Positions 1 to 5,749 are shown, counted from the first letter of the stretch. The stretch is 6,171 bases of DNA from Dehalococcoidia bacterium (GCA_030665535.1 DAOUZU010000066.1:1-6171); one strand, 5' to 3'. Notes: generated by a model from the letters alone, not told the origin. A program made the numbers and translations.

Positions 1-228
1 ATCCGTCATCTTGGGCGTTCTCTCCAGGCCGGCGGCAATCTCCGTCTTAATAGCCTCGATATTCACACCCAGCTCTTTGACTATATCGCCAACCAGCCCT
101 GACTGCTGCTCTAAAAGTGCCATCAGGACATGCTCCACGTCCCACTGGCTGTGCTTGTACTGACGAACCAGCATCTGCGAGGCGTTTAGGGCCTCCTGTG
201 CCTGTTCGGTAAATCTATCCTGTCTCAC
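1..228 (-). CDS. clpB: ClpB disaggregase, N-terminal fragment (runs off left edge)
   Basis: This is the first 76 codons of a protein that continues beyond base 1. It starts at GTG (228-226) and reads MRQDRFTEQAQEALNAS, then a QWDVEHVLMALLEQ segment, then LVGDIVKELGVN. This is the Clp N-terminal repeat typical of ClpB (compare FTEKAQEAL and DVEHLLLALL in the family). ClpB is a cytosolic hexameric AAA+ disaggregase that threads aggregated proteins together with DnaK/DnaJ; its ATPase domains lie outside the window. The start is supported by GGGAGAG about 6 nt upstream and by the 4-base GTGA overlap with the hspR stop, which suggests translational coupling. ClpC/ClpA share the fold, but the close match to ClpB and the hspR/dnaJ context favour ClpB. 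Confidence 0.93.
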   Translation of the reverse strand, partial: MRQDRFTEQAQEALNASQMLVRQYKHSQWDVEHVLMALLEQQSGLVGDIVKELGVNIEAIKTEIAAGLERTPKMTD

Positions 229-536
229 GGGCTCTCTCCCTTTAGTTTTTCAAGCTGCTGGCTAAGTTCCCGGTTTTCCCTTTGCAAATCAACGAGGCGG
301 TCAAGAATGTTTAAGATAACCTCCACCCCGGCTATGTTCACTCCCAGGTCGTTCATCAGGTGCCTTATCCGGCGCATCAGGGCGATGTCCTCCTCGGTGT
401 AGAGGCGGATATTGCCCGGTGAGCGGAAAGGCTTTATTATGCCCACTTTTTCATAGTAGCGCAAGGTATGTGTCCTTGTGCCCAGCATCTCGGCGGCCAC
501 GCTTATTACATAGCACGGTCTGCCTTCATCATTCAT
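225..536 (-). CDS. hspR: HspR, MerR-family heat-shock repressor
   Basis: This 103-residue protein has a MerR-type winged helix: ISVAAEMLGTRTHTLRYYEK (residues 11-30), then GIIKPFRSPGNIRLYTEEDI (32-51). The segment LMNDLGVNIAGVEVIL (60-75) is the HspR signature of 'G-N-AGV-IL'. Residues about 76-99 form a Leu/Glu/Gln-rich coiled coil, probably for dimerisation. In actinobacteria HspR uses DnaK as co-repressor and represses dnaK and clpB operons at HAIR sites; the same role is inferred here. There is no metal-binding or drug-binding C-terminal domain. The start ATG (536-534) is preceded by GAGAGGTG 4 nt upstream. The gene sits 20 nt after dnaJ and overlaps clpB by 4 nt, so all three are probably one mRNA and the repressor is likely autoregulated. 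No HAIR-consensus operator is visible. Confidence 0.93.
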   Translation of the reverse strand: MNDEGRPCYVISVAAEMLGTRTHTLRYYEKVGIIKPFRSPGNIRLYTEEDIALMRRIRHLMNDLGVNIAGVEVILNILDRLVDLQRENRELSQQLEKLKGESP

Positions 537-556
537 AAAACACCTCTCATCTTCGC

Positions 557-1564
557 CTAGCCCTGGGGCCGTAGTTGGCCGAGTTGTTTAAAAAGTTCCC
601 TTTCCTCGGCAGATAGTTTCTGCGGAAGTTCAACGCTGACTCTGGCTATCAGGTCGCCCCTGCCGCTGCCGCCCAGGCGGGGCATCCCCTGTTTAGCCAG
701 GCGGAAGGCCTTGCCGTTTTCCGTCTCCGCTGGAATTTTGAGGGCCAGCCGGCCGGTAAGAGTAGGCACCTTTATCTCACCGCCGAGGACGGCCACCGTC
801 AGCGGTACGCCAACGGTGGAGAGGAGGTCATCCCCCTTTCTTTCAAATAGCTTATGTGGCTTGACCGTTATCTTTAAATACAGGTTGCCCCTGGCGCCGC
901 CGCCGTGGCCCTGGCCGCCCTTGCCGGCTATGCGCACCCGGGAGCCTGTCTTAACCCCCAGCGGCACCTTGACCTCAAGCTTCTCCGCTGAAGTTACCGC
1001 CCCGGCGCCGCGGCAGGTAGGGCAGGGTTTCCCCTGCTGCTGGCCGCCGCCCCGGCAGATGGGGCAGGGCTTCTCGTCCTGCAGGTTGAGCATCCGCATG
1101 CCGCCGCTAAAGGCCTCCTCAAGGGTTATCTCAACGGCGTACTCTAAGTCCTGGCCGCGGCTGGCACGGGGACGGCGGGCACGGGCATAGGTGCCCCCAC
1201 CACCCCCTCGGAGTATCTCCTCAAAAATGCTGCCGACATCACCGCTGAAACCACCACTGAAGCCGCCACCGCCGCCATAGTTGAAATCGCGGCCACTAAA
1301 GTCCTGGCGCTGGCCACCGGCTTTGGCGAACTGGTCGGCGTAGGGCCACTGGTCGCCGAACTTATCGTACTTCTTACGCTTGTCCTTGTCCGAAAGAACC
1401 TCGTAGGCCTCGTTTATCTGCTTGAACTTCGCCTCGGAAGCTTTGTCATTGGGATTAATATCAGGATGATATTTACGGGCCAGCTTGCGGAAGGCCTTTT
1501 TTATATCCTGCCCGCTGGCGCCTTGCTTCACGCCCAGTATGCCGTAGTAGTCTTTAGCCGCCAT
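557..1564 (-). CDS. dnaJ: DnaJ/CbpA-type J-domain co-chaperone with a two-motif zinc centre
   Basis: This 335-residue cytosolic Hsp40 delivers substrates to DnaK and stimulates its ATPase. The J domain spans residues about 5-70 with HPD at 33-35. A Gly/Phe/Ser-rich linker follows (about 84-125), with FSGG/GDVGSIFEEIL at 102-118. The C-terminal substrate-binding beta-domains run from about 140 to 315 (TLEEAFSGG, VKVPLGVKTGSRVRIAGKG, LLSTVGVPLTVAVLGGEIKVPTL, FRLAKQGMP). Between residues 167 and 187 there are only two CPxCxGxG motifs (Cys167/170 and Cys181/184), where type I DnaJ has four and CbpA has none. The protein is also shorter than a typical DnaJ (about 375). ATG 1564-1562 follows AGGAG with a 6-nt gap. 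It is the first gene of the dnaJ-hspR-clpB unit; no dnaK or grpE is in the window, so this may be a second, HspR-controlled DnaJ. Confidence 0.95.
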   Translation of the reverse strand: MAAKDYYGILGVKQGASGQDIKKAFRKLARKYHPDINPNDKASEAKFKQINEAYEVLSDKDKRKKYDKFGDQWPYADQFAKAGGQRQDFSGRDFNYGGGGGFSGGFSGDVGSIFEEILRGGGGGTYARARRPRASRGQDLEYAVEITLEEAFSGGMRMLNLQDEKPCPICRGGGQQQGKPCPTCRGAGAVTSAEKLEVKVPLGVKTGSRVRIAGKGGQGHGGGARGNLYLKITVKPHKLFERKGDDLLSTVGVPLTVAVLGGEIKVPTLTGRLALKIPAETENGKAFRLAKQGMPRLGGSGRGDLIARVSVELPQKLSAEERELFKQLGQLRPQG

Positions 1565-1593
1565 TTCGTTCTCCTGCTTCCAATCGGCGGTAT

Positions 1594-1622
1594 ATTATAA
1601 CCTGTGCCAAGAAAAATGTCAA
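1594..1622 (-). promoter_or_regulatory. Sigma-70-type promoter of the dnaJ-hspR-clpB operon
   Basis: Read on the minus strand, TTGACA (1622-1617) is followed by exactly 17 bp and TATAAT (1599-1594), a full consensus match in both hexamers. The expected start is near 1587, giving a leader of about 23 nt that contains AGGAG (1575-1571) before the dnaJ ATG. A consensus housekeeping promoter in front of heat-shock genes fits control by a repressor such as HspR rather than by an alternative sigma factor. Confidence 0.82.
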
Positions 1623-1647
1623 ACGAATATGAGTAAAGTTAACACAG

Positions 1648-1671
1648 AAATGTTAAAGTATTATAACATTT
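1648..1671. promoter_or_regulatory. Perfect inverted repeat, candidate operator between dnaJ and pyrG
   Basis: AAATGTTA (1648-1655) and TAACATTT (1664-1671) are perfect 8-bp inverted arms separated by 8 bp, a geometry typical of a dimeric repressor site. The repeat is centred about 73 bp upstream of the predicted dnaJ start and about 74 bp upstream of the pyrG -35. It matches neither the HAIR (CTTGAGT-N7-ACTCAAG) nor the CIRCE consensus. The binding protein is unknown; HspR is the obvious local candidate. The AT-rich composition makes a chance palindrome possible. Confidence 0.45.
1660..1668 (-). promoter_or_regulatory. Possible second (extended -10) promoter for dnaJ
   Basis: The minus strand reads TG-T-TATAAT here (1668 down to 1660), a perfect extended -10 element. 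No good -35 lies 17 bp upstream (GGAGCA). The element overlaps the right arm and spacer of the inverted repeat at 1648-1671, so a protein bound there would block it. It would give a leader of about 90 nt. It rests on a single short motif in AT-rich DNA. Confidence 0.3.
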
Positions 1672-1733
1672 ATGACGCATATTGCTCCTTCTGCCGTCGC
1701 TAATACCCCCTGCGGAACCGCAGCCGCTTATAC

Positions 1734-1763
1734 TTGACAACCGCGCGCGACCCGGTCTATAAT
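1734..1763 (+). promoter_or_regulatory. Sigma-70-type promoter of pyrG
   Basis: TTGACA (1734-1739) and TATAAT (1758-1763) are separated by 18 bp, both perfect hexamers. Transcription is expected to begin within ACGGGA (1765-1770), leaving a leader of about 120 nt before the pyrG ATG. It is the only well-formed plus-strand promoter in the divergent region and probably drives pyrG, tal and rho. Confidence 0.78.
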
Positions 1764-1766
1764 TAC

Positions 1767-1820
1767 GGGACTTGATTGAACCTTCCCCTTTCAGTGCAAC
1801 CAGACATCAAGTTTTTCTTT
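1767..1820 (+). terminator. Terminator-like hairpin in the pyrG leader, candidate attenuator
   Basis: ACTTGAT (1770-1776) is perfectly complementary to ATCAAGT (1806-1812), and GTTTTTCTTT follows directly. Three G-U pairs could extend the stem to GGG at 1767-1769. The 29-nt loop contains the CU-rich run CCTTCCCCTTTC (1781-1792), which could instead pair with the 5'-terminal G run and trap ACTTGAT in a loop. That is the arrangement known from the Bacillus subtilis pyrG attenuator, where CTP shortage adds extra G residues at the 5' end. The stem is AU-rich and the loop long, so it would be a weak terminator. The base after GGG is A rather than C, so a CTP-sensing slippage mechanism is not directly supported. 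Confidence 0.4.
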
Positions 1821-1888
1821 AAATTGAGCTGTATAGGTTCATGGAGAGAAACTGTAGTTTTCCGGCATTTTAGGTTCGGTGTCCCTGT

Positions 1889-3523
1889 ATGTCAAAATAT
1901 ATTTTTGTAACCGGTGGTGTTGTCAGTTCCGTAGGCAAGGGCATTACCGCCGCTTCTCTCGGCACAATCTTGAAGGGACGCCGGAGAAGCGTCTCCATCC
2001 AGAAGTTAGACCCCTATCTCAACGTTGACCCCGGCACAATGTCCCCTTACCAGCACGGCGAGGTGTTCGTCACCCGGGACGGTGCCGAGACAGACCTGGA
2101 CCTGGGCAACTACGAGCGTTTCATTGATATGGAGCTCACCGCAGATTCCAATGTCACCTCCGGGCAGATTTACAGCACCGTTATCGGCAAAGAGCGGCGG
2201 GGCGAGTTCCTGGGCGGCACTATCCAGGTGGTGCCCCATGTTACCACCGAGATAAAAAAGCGCTTCAAGAGTCTGGCCGAAAACTCGCAGGCCGATGTGG
2301 TCGTTGTCGAAGTAGGGGGCACGGTGGGCGATATCGAGGGCCAGCCCTTCCTGGAGGCCATCAGGCAGATGCGCAACGATGTCGGCCGGGATAATGTCCT
2401 ATACATTCACGTTACCCTGCTGCCCTATATAAACTCAACGCAGGAGCTGAAGACGAAGCCGACTCAGCACAGCGTCAACGAGCTGCGGCGCATCGGTATC
2501 CAGCCGGATATTATAATCTGCCGCAGCGACTATCCCATATCCGAGAGCATAAGGGACAAGATATCCCTCTTCTGTGATGTTCGGCCGGAGGCGGTGATAT
2601 TCCTGCCTACCGTGGACACAATCTACGAGGTGCCGCTTATCCTGGAGGAGGAAGGCCTGGGCGATCTGGTAGTCTCCAAGCTGGACCTGGGCCAGGAGCC
2701 TTCGGACCTCTGTCAGTGGAGAGAGATGGTGGGCTGTCTTAAGGAGGCCACAGAGCCGGTGAACATCGCCCTGGTGGGTAAGTACGTGGAGCTTAAAGAT
2801 GCCTATTTCTCCGTCCGCGAGGCGTTGTGCCACGCTGCCCTGTATCACGGGCGCAGCGTCAATATCAATTGGGTGCACTCCGAAGACCTGGAAAAGGAGG
2901 GCGGCGAGGCGCTGTTACGCTCGGCCCAGGGCATAATTGTCCCCGGCGGCTTCGGCGTGCGTGGCATTGAAGGCATGGTGAAGGCGGCCAGATATGCCCG
3001 GGAGAACAAGATACCCTACCTGGGGCTCTGCCTGGGGATGCAGGTTATGGTGATTGAGTTCGCCCGCCACATCTTCGGCACCGATAAGGCCAACTCCACC
3101 GAGTTTGACGCTGATACCCCGTACCCGGTCATTGACCTTCTGCCGGAGCAGAAGAAGATAGCCGACAAGGGCGGCACCATGCGCCTGGGTAACTACCCCT
3201 GTCAATTGACGCCCGGCAGCCTGGCGGCCAAAGCCTACGGCGGGAAACTGGTAGACGAGCGCCACCGCCACCGCTTTGAGTTCAACAATGAGTTTCTAAC
3301 CCGGCTTGAGGAAGCCGGCCTGGTTCTAAGCGGGTTTTCCCCGGACGGCAAGCTGGTGGAAATCTGCGAGCTGAAGGACCATCCTTGGATGGTGAGCTGC
3401 CAGTTCCACCCGGAGTTTTGCTCCCGCCCCGGCCGCCCGCACCCACTTTTCCTAGATTTTATAGGCTCTGCCAAGGATGTTTTACGGGAGGGAGCCCAGC
3501 CGACGCTGCCCCTTACCGCGTAA
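1889..3523 (+). CDS. pyrG: CTP synthase (glutamine-hydrolysing)
   Basis: This 544-residue cytosolic enzyme converts UTP, ATP and glutamine to CTP, the last step of pyrimidine nucleotide synthesis. The N-terminal synthetase domain (residues about 1-268) opens with IFVTGGVVSSVGKGITAASL, whose Lys17 lies in the ATP-binding loop, followed by KLDPYLNVDPGTMSPYQHGE and DGAETDLDLGNYERF. The class I glutamine amidotransferase domain (about 290-535) has the GGFGVRG oxyanion region, nucleophile Cys381 in GLCLGMQ, and His507/Glu509 in QFHPEF, so the catalytic triad is complete. Length is normal for the family (about 530-550). ATG 1889 is the only start after an in-frame stop at 1871, yet no convincing Shine-Dalgarno precedes it. 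It is the first gene of the pyrG-tal-rho unit. Confidence 0.99.
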   Translation: MSKYIFVTGGVVSSVGKGITAASLGTILKGRRRSVSIQKLDPYLNVDPGTMSPYQHGEVFVTRDGAETDLDLGNYERFIDMELTADSNVTSGQIYSTVIGKERRGEFLGGTIQVVPHVTTEIKKRFKSLAENSQADVVVVEVGGTVGDIEGQPFLEAIRQMRNDVGRDNVLYIHVTLLPYINSTQELKTKPTQHSVNELRRIGIQPDIIICRSDYPISESIRDKISLFCDVRPEAVIFLPTVDTIYEVPLILEEEGLGDLVVSKLDLGQEPSDLCQWREMVGCLKEATEPVNIALVGKYVELKDAYFSVREALCHAALYHGRSVNINWVHSEDLEKEGGEALLRSAQGIIVPGGFGVRGIEGMVKAARYARENKIPYLGLCLGMQVMVIEFARHIFGTDKANSTEFDADTPYPVIDLLPEQKKIADKGGTMRLGNYPCQLTPGSLAAKAYGGKLVDERHRHRFEFNNEFLTRLEEAGLVLSGFSPDGKLVEICELKDHPWMVSCQFHPEFCSRPGRPHPLFLDFIGSAKDVLREGAQPTLPLTA

Positions 3524-3545
3524 CCTTTAAATAATGATAGCCTAC

Positions 3546-3570
3546 TCCGCCGGTAAGCAGTACCGGGGGA
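3546..3570 (+). other. Hairpin in the pyrG-tal gap
   Basis: CCGGTA (3550-3555) and TACCGG (3561-3566) form a perfect 6-bp stem with loop AGCAG. After one G-G mismatch the stem can extend by TCC/GGA (3546-3548 with 3568-3570). No T-tract follows, so it is not a standard terminator. It might be a processing or mRNA-stability element between pyrG and tal, or chance. Confidence 0.3.
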
Positions 3571-3592
3571 TATATACCCAAGCGGAGGAAAA

Positions 3593-4249
3593 ATGGATAT
3601 CTTTCTGGATACGGCCAACCTGGAGCAGATAAAGAAGGGTGCCCGGCTGGGCGTCGTCAGGGGAGTTACGACCAACCCCACCCTGGTGGCCAAGGAAGGA
3701 ATCGGGGATTATAAGTCCGTTGTGCAGGAGATAGCCTCAATTATACCGGGGCCGATTTCAGCCGAAGTTGTGGTGGAGGGCGTGGAGGCCATGCTGGAGC
3801 AGGCCAGGGACATCGCCACCTGGGCGCCCAATGTGGTGGTCAAGATACCCTCGACAACGGATGGCCTGGAGGTGATTACCGCCCTGGACAAGGAGAACAT
3901 CAAGGTAAACATGACGTTGTGCTTCTCACTGAACCAGGCGCTCCTGGGCGCGTTGGCCGGGGCCGCTTTTGTCAGCCCCTTCGTCGGGCGGTTGGATGAT
4001 ATCGGCCATGACGGCATGGAGTTGGTGAGCGATATGGTCAAAGTTTACCGGCAGTACCAGTTGGAGACCAAGGTGCTGGCGGCCAGTATCCGTCACCCGC
4101 TGCACTGCGTGCTGGCGGCCAGGGCCGGCGCCGATATAGCCACCGTTCCCTTTAAGGTACTTATGCAGATGATGCAGCACCCGCTTACGGATGTCGGCCA
4201 GACCCGCTTCCTGGATGACTGGCACAAGGTTCAGAATGCGCAGAAGTAA
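3593..4249 (+). CDS. tal: Short-type transaldolase (FSA/TalC/MipB family)
   Basis: This 218-residue cytosolic enzyme is expected to exchange sedoheptulose 7-phosphate and glyceraldehyde 3-phosphate for erythrose 4-phosphate and fructose 6-phosphate in the non-oxidative pentose phosphate pathway. It is a TIM barrel starting MDIFLDTAN (Asp6), then GVTTNPTLVAKEG. The Schiff-base Lys84 is in VVVKIPST, followed by NMTLCFSLNQA, FVSPFVGRLDD, and GADIATVPFKVLMQMMQHPLTD near the C-terminus. Phe130 occupies the position that is Tyr in E. coli fructose-6-phosphate aldolase (FSA); Phe there is typical of true transaldolases, so transaldolase activity is preferred over free aldolase. Length is normal for the subfamily. 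ATG 3593 follows GGAGG (3584-3588) at 4 nt. It lies 69 nt after pyrG and 71 nt before rho. Confidence 0.95.
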   Translation: MDIFLDTANLEQIKKGARLGVVRGVTTNPTLVAKEGIGDYKSVVQEIASIIPGPISAEVVVEGVEAMLEQARDIATWAPNVVVKIPSTTDGLEVITALDKENIKVNMTLCFSLNQALLGALAGAAFVSPFVGRLDDIGHDGMELVSDMVKVYRQYQLETKVLAASIRHPLHCVLAARAGADIATVPFKVLMQMMQHPLTDVGQTRFLDDWHKVQNAQK

Positions 4250-4282
4250 CCGGCCATTATTAAACGAAAGCAATATTCAGAC

Positions 4283-4296
4283 CCCGTCGTAACGGG
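4283..4296 (+). other. Small hairpin in the tal-rho gap
   Basis: CCCGT (4283-4287) and ACGGG (4292-4296) form a 5-bp GC-rich stem with loop CGTA. It ends 8 nt before the rho Shine-Dalgarno and has no T-tract. It could mark an mRNA processing point or affect rho translation, but such short stems are common by chance. Confidence 0.22.
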
Positions 4297-4304
4297 AAAG
4301 GTGT

Positions 4305-4310
4305 GGAGGT
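4305..4310 (+). promoter_or_regulatory. Shine-Dalgarno that sets the rho start
   Basis: GGAGGT is a full Shine-Dalgarno match with 10 nt to ATG 4321. An in-frame GTG exists at 4303, but it would place this ribosome-binding sequence inside the coding region and has no other Shine-Dalgarno of its own. The ATG at 4321 is therefore preferred. Confidence 0.8.
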
Positions 4311-4320
4311 AACATTCACT

Positions 4321-5595
4321 ATGGAAGTTAGTCAACTTGATATCGGACAACTGGAGGGCATGAGCCGGGAAGGCCTGGCGGGGATAGCCAAGGAGAGGGG
4401 CCTGGGCAGCTCGGCCGGTTTAAAGAAGCAGGATATTGTCATGCGGCTTATAAAAGCGCAGACCGAGCAGCAGGGTAACATCTTCTGCAGCGGTATCTTG
4501 GAGGTTATGCCCGACGGCTACGGCTTCCTGAGGCAAACGACTCTTTTGCCCAGCCCATCGGATATATACGTTTCCCAGTCGCAGATACGCCGCTTCGGGC
4601 TGCGTACCGGCGATATGGTTATCGGCCAGGGGCGGCGGGCCAAGGCCGGCGAGAAATACTACAGCCTGCTCCGGGTGGAGGCCATCAACGACCTTAACCC
4701 CGAGCTAGCCAAGGCACGCCCCAGTTTCGGTTCCCTTACCCCCATCTTCCCTGATGAGCTTATTAACCTGGAGACAACGGCGACCAACCTTTCCAATAGG
4801 CTGGTGAACCTTGTCGCCCCCATTGGCCGGGGACAGCGCGGACTTATTGTCTCGCCGCCCAAGGCGGGCAAGACCCTGCTGCTCAAGTCCATAGCCAGCG
4901 GCATCAACACAAATTACAGCGACATTCACCTGATGGTCGTCTTGATCGGCGAGCGCCCGGAAGAGGTAACTGATATGAGACGTTCCGTCAAGGGTGAGGT
5001 TATCGGTGCTACCTTTGACGATGCGGTTGAAAACCAGACCCGTGTCGCCGAGCTGGCCCTGGATAGGGCCAAGCGTATGGTGGAAAGCGGCCGTGATGTT
5101 GTTATCCTGCTGGATGGCATCACCCGGCTCACCAGGGCCTATAATCTGGCCATGCCTTCCAGTGGCCGTACGTTATCCGGCGGCATAGACCCGGTGGCCC
5201 TTCACCCGGCCAAGCGTTTCTTTGGCGCCGCCCGCAATGTGGACGAAGGCGGCAGCCTGACCATTATCGCCACCTGTCTGGTTGATACCGGCAGCCGCAT
5301 GGACGAGTTGATCTACGAGGAGTTCAAGGGGACGGGCAATATGGAGCTACACCTGGACCGTCGTCTCTCTGAGCGCCATATCTACCCGGCCATAAACATC
5401 AAACGCAGCGGCACCAGGCGGGAGGAGCTGCTGCTAAGTGAAAACGAGGCCAAGCTGCTGCTGTTGCTGCGCCGCATGGTGGCCATCGCCGGCGACGATT
5501 CAGCCAACGATGTCACCGAGCGGGTACTTGAGCGCCTGCGCAAGACGAAGAACAACGCTGAGTTTCTGGCAAACCTGACCAAAGAGGCGCGGTAA
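4321..5595 (+). CDS. rho: Transcription termination factor Rho
   Basis: This 424-residue protein is a hexameric ATP-dependent RNA translocase that ends untranslated transcripts. The Rho N-terminal helical domain covers residues about 8-45 (LEGMSREGLAGIAKERGL). The primary RNA-binding OB fold covers about 52-120 (ILEVMPDGYGFLR; DIYVSQSQIRRFGLRTGD). The RecA-like motor follows, with Walker A PPKAGKT (Lys181, Lys184, Thr185), catalytic Glu211 in GERPEEVT, Walker B ILLDGITRL (Asp265) and the arginine finger region RSGTR (Arg366). The Q-loop (PSSGRTLSGGI) and R-loop region (GSRMDELIYEEFKGTGN) are intact. Core numbering matches E. coli Rho, and there is no large N-terminal insertion as in actinobacteria. 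Gly210 and Gly266 replace the Asp and Ser of E. coli. It is probably cotranscribed with pyrG and tal and ends before a strong intrinsic terminator. Confidence 0.97.
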   Translation: MEVSQLDIGQLEGMSREGLAGIAKERGLGSSAGLKKQDIVMRLIKAQTEQQGNIFCSGILEVMPDGYGFLRQTTLLPSPSDIYVSQSQIRRFGLRTGDMVIGQGRRAKAGEKYYSLLRVEAINDLNPELAKARPSFGSLTPIFPDELINLETTATNLSNRLVNLVAPIGRGQRGLIVSPPKAGKTLLLKSIASGINTNYSDIHLMVVLIGERPEEVTDMRRSVKGEVIGATFDDAVENQTRVAELALDRAKRMVESGRDVVILLDGITRLTRAYNLAMPSSGRTLSGGIDPVALHPAKRFFGAARNVDEGGSLTIIATCLVDTGSRMDELIYEEFKGTGNMELHLDRRLSERHIYPAINIKRSGTRREELLLSENEAKLLLLLRRMVAIAGDDSANDVTERVLERLRKTKNNAEFLANLTKEAR

Positions 5596-5629
5596 ATGGT
5601 ACTAGCCCGAAATACTTAGCTGGACCCAA

Positions 5630-5665
5630 AGCCTCCCTCTCCTCATCGGAGATGGGGGGCTCTTT
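5630..5665 (+). terminator. Intrinsic terminator after rho
   Basis: AGCCTCCC-TCTCC (5630-5642) pairs with GGAGA-T-GGGGGGCT (5648-5661) around loop TCATC. This gives 13 pairs with one bulged T and one G-U pair. The short tail CTTT (5662-5665) is followed by A, so the U-tract is modest, but the stem is very GC-rich. It begins 34 nt after the rho stop and closes the pyrG-tal-rho unit. Confidence 0.8.
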
Positions 5666-5695
5666 AGTATAAAAGATGGAATATTTATGACAAAA

Positions 5696-5724
5696 GTGTC
5701 AAAAAGATGTAAAAAAGATAAAAT
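5696..5724 (+). promoter_or_regulatory. Possible promoter upstream of the secreted-protein gene
   Basis: GTGTCA (5696-5701, 4 of 6 matches to TTGACA), 17 bp, then TAAAAT (5719-5724, 5 of 6) gives a predicted start near 5731. The -35 overlaps the right arm of the small inverted repeat TGACA-N4-TGTCA (5688-5701), which could be an operator. The tract is A-rich, so moderate matches are expected by chance. Confidence 0.35.
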
Positions 5725-5740
5725 TGCGTGTTGACAGGCG

Positions 5741-5749
5741 TGGTATCAT
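5741..5749 (+). promoter_or_regulatory. Possible extended -10 promoter
   Basis: TG-G-TATCAT (5741-5749) is an extended -10 element with a predicted start near 5756. A perfect TTGACA lies at 5731-5736, but it is only 7 bp from this -10 and has no good -10 at 16-18 bp, so the two do not form one promoter. This site or the one at 5696-5724 probably drives the last gene. Confidence 0.35.

Noticed and set aside
711..1190. 159-codon open frame on the plus strand
   Set aside because: It lies entirely antisense to dnaJ, has a Ser/Pro/Arg-rich composition typical of a GC-rich shadow frame, and has no recognisable domain.
1849..1860. AAACT-GT-AGTTT palindrome in the pyrG leader
   Set aside because: A 2-nt loop cannot close as an RNA hairpin, and the arms are short and AT-rich.
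1841..1873. 10-codon mini-ORF (MERNCSFPAF) in the pyrG leader
   Set aside because: It is in frame with pyrG and ends 15 nt before it, but it has no real Shine-Dalgarno, no regulatory codon run, and is short enough to be chance.
1565..1888. HAIR (CTTGAGT-N7-ACTCAAG) or CIRCE operators for heat-shock control
   Set aside because: Both strands were scanned by eye. ACTTGAT/ATCAAGT in the pyrG leader resembles half a HAIR, but the arms are 29 nt apart and on the wrong side of the pyrG promoter.
2435..3271. Minus-strand open frames opposite pyrG (2435-2878 and 2915-3271)
   Set aside because: They are shadows of a fully conserved pyrG with no family match and no good start signals.
3235..3693. 152-codon minus-strand frame across the pyrG-tal boundary
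   Set aside because: It overlaps two well-supported genes and shows no domain; it is a composition artefact.
4303..4320. GTG start for rho adding six residues
   Set aside because: It would bury the GGAGGT ribosome-binding sequence within the gene; ATG 4321 is properly spaced from it and reproduces E. coli numbering of the motor motifs.
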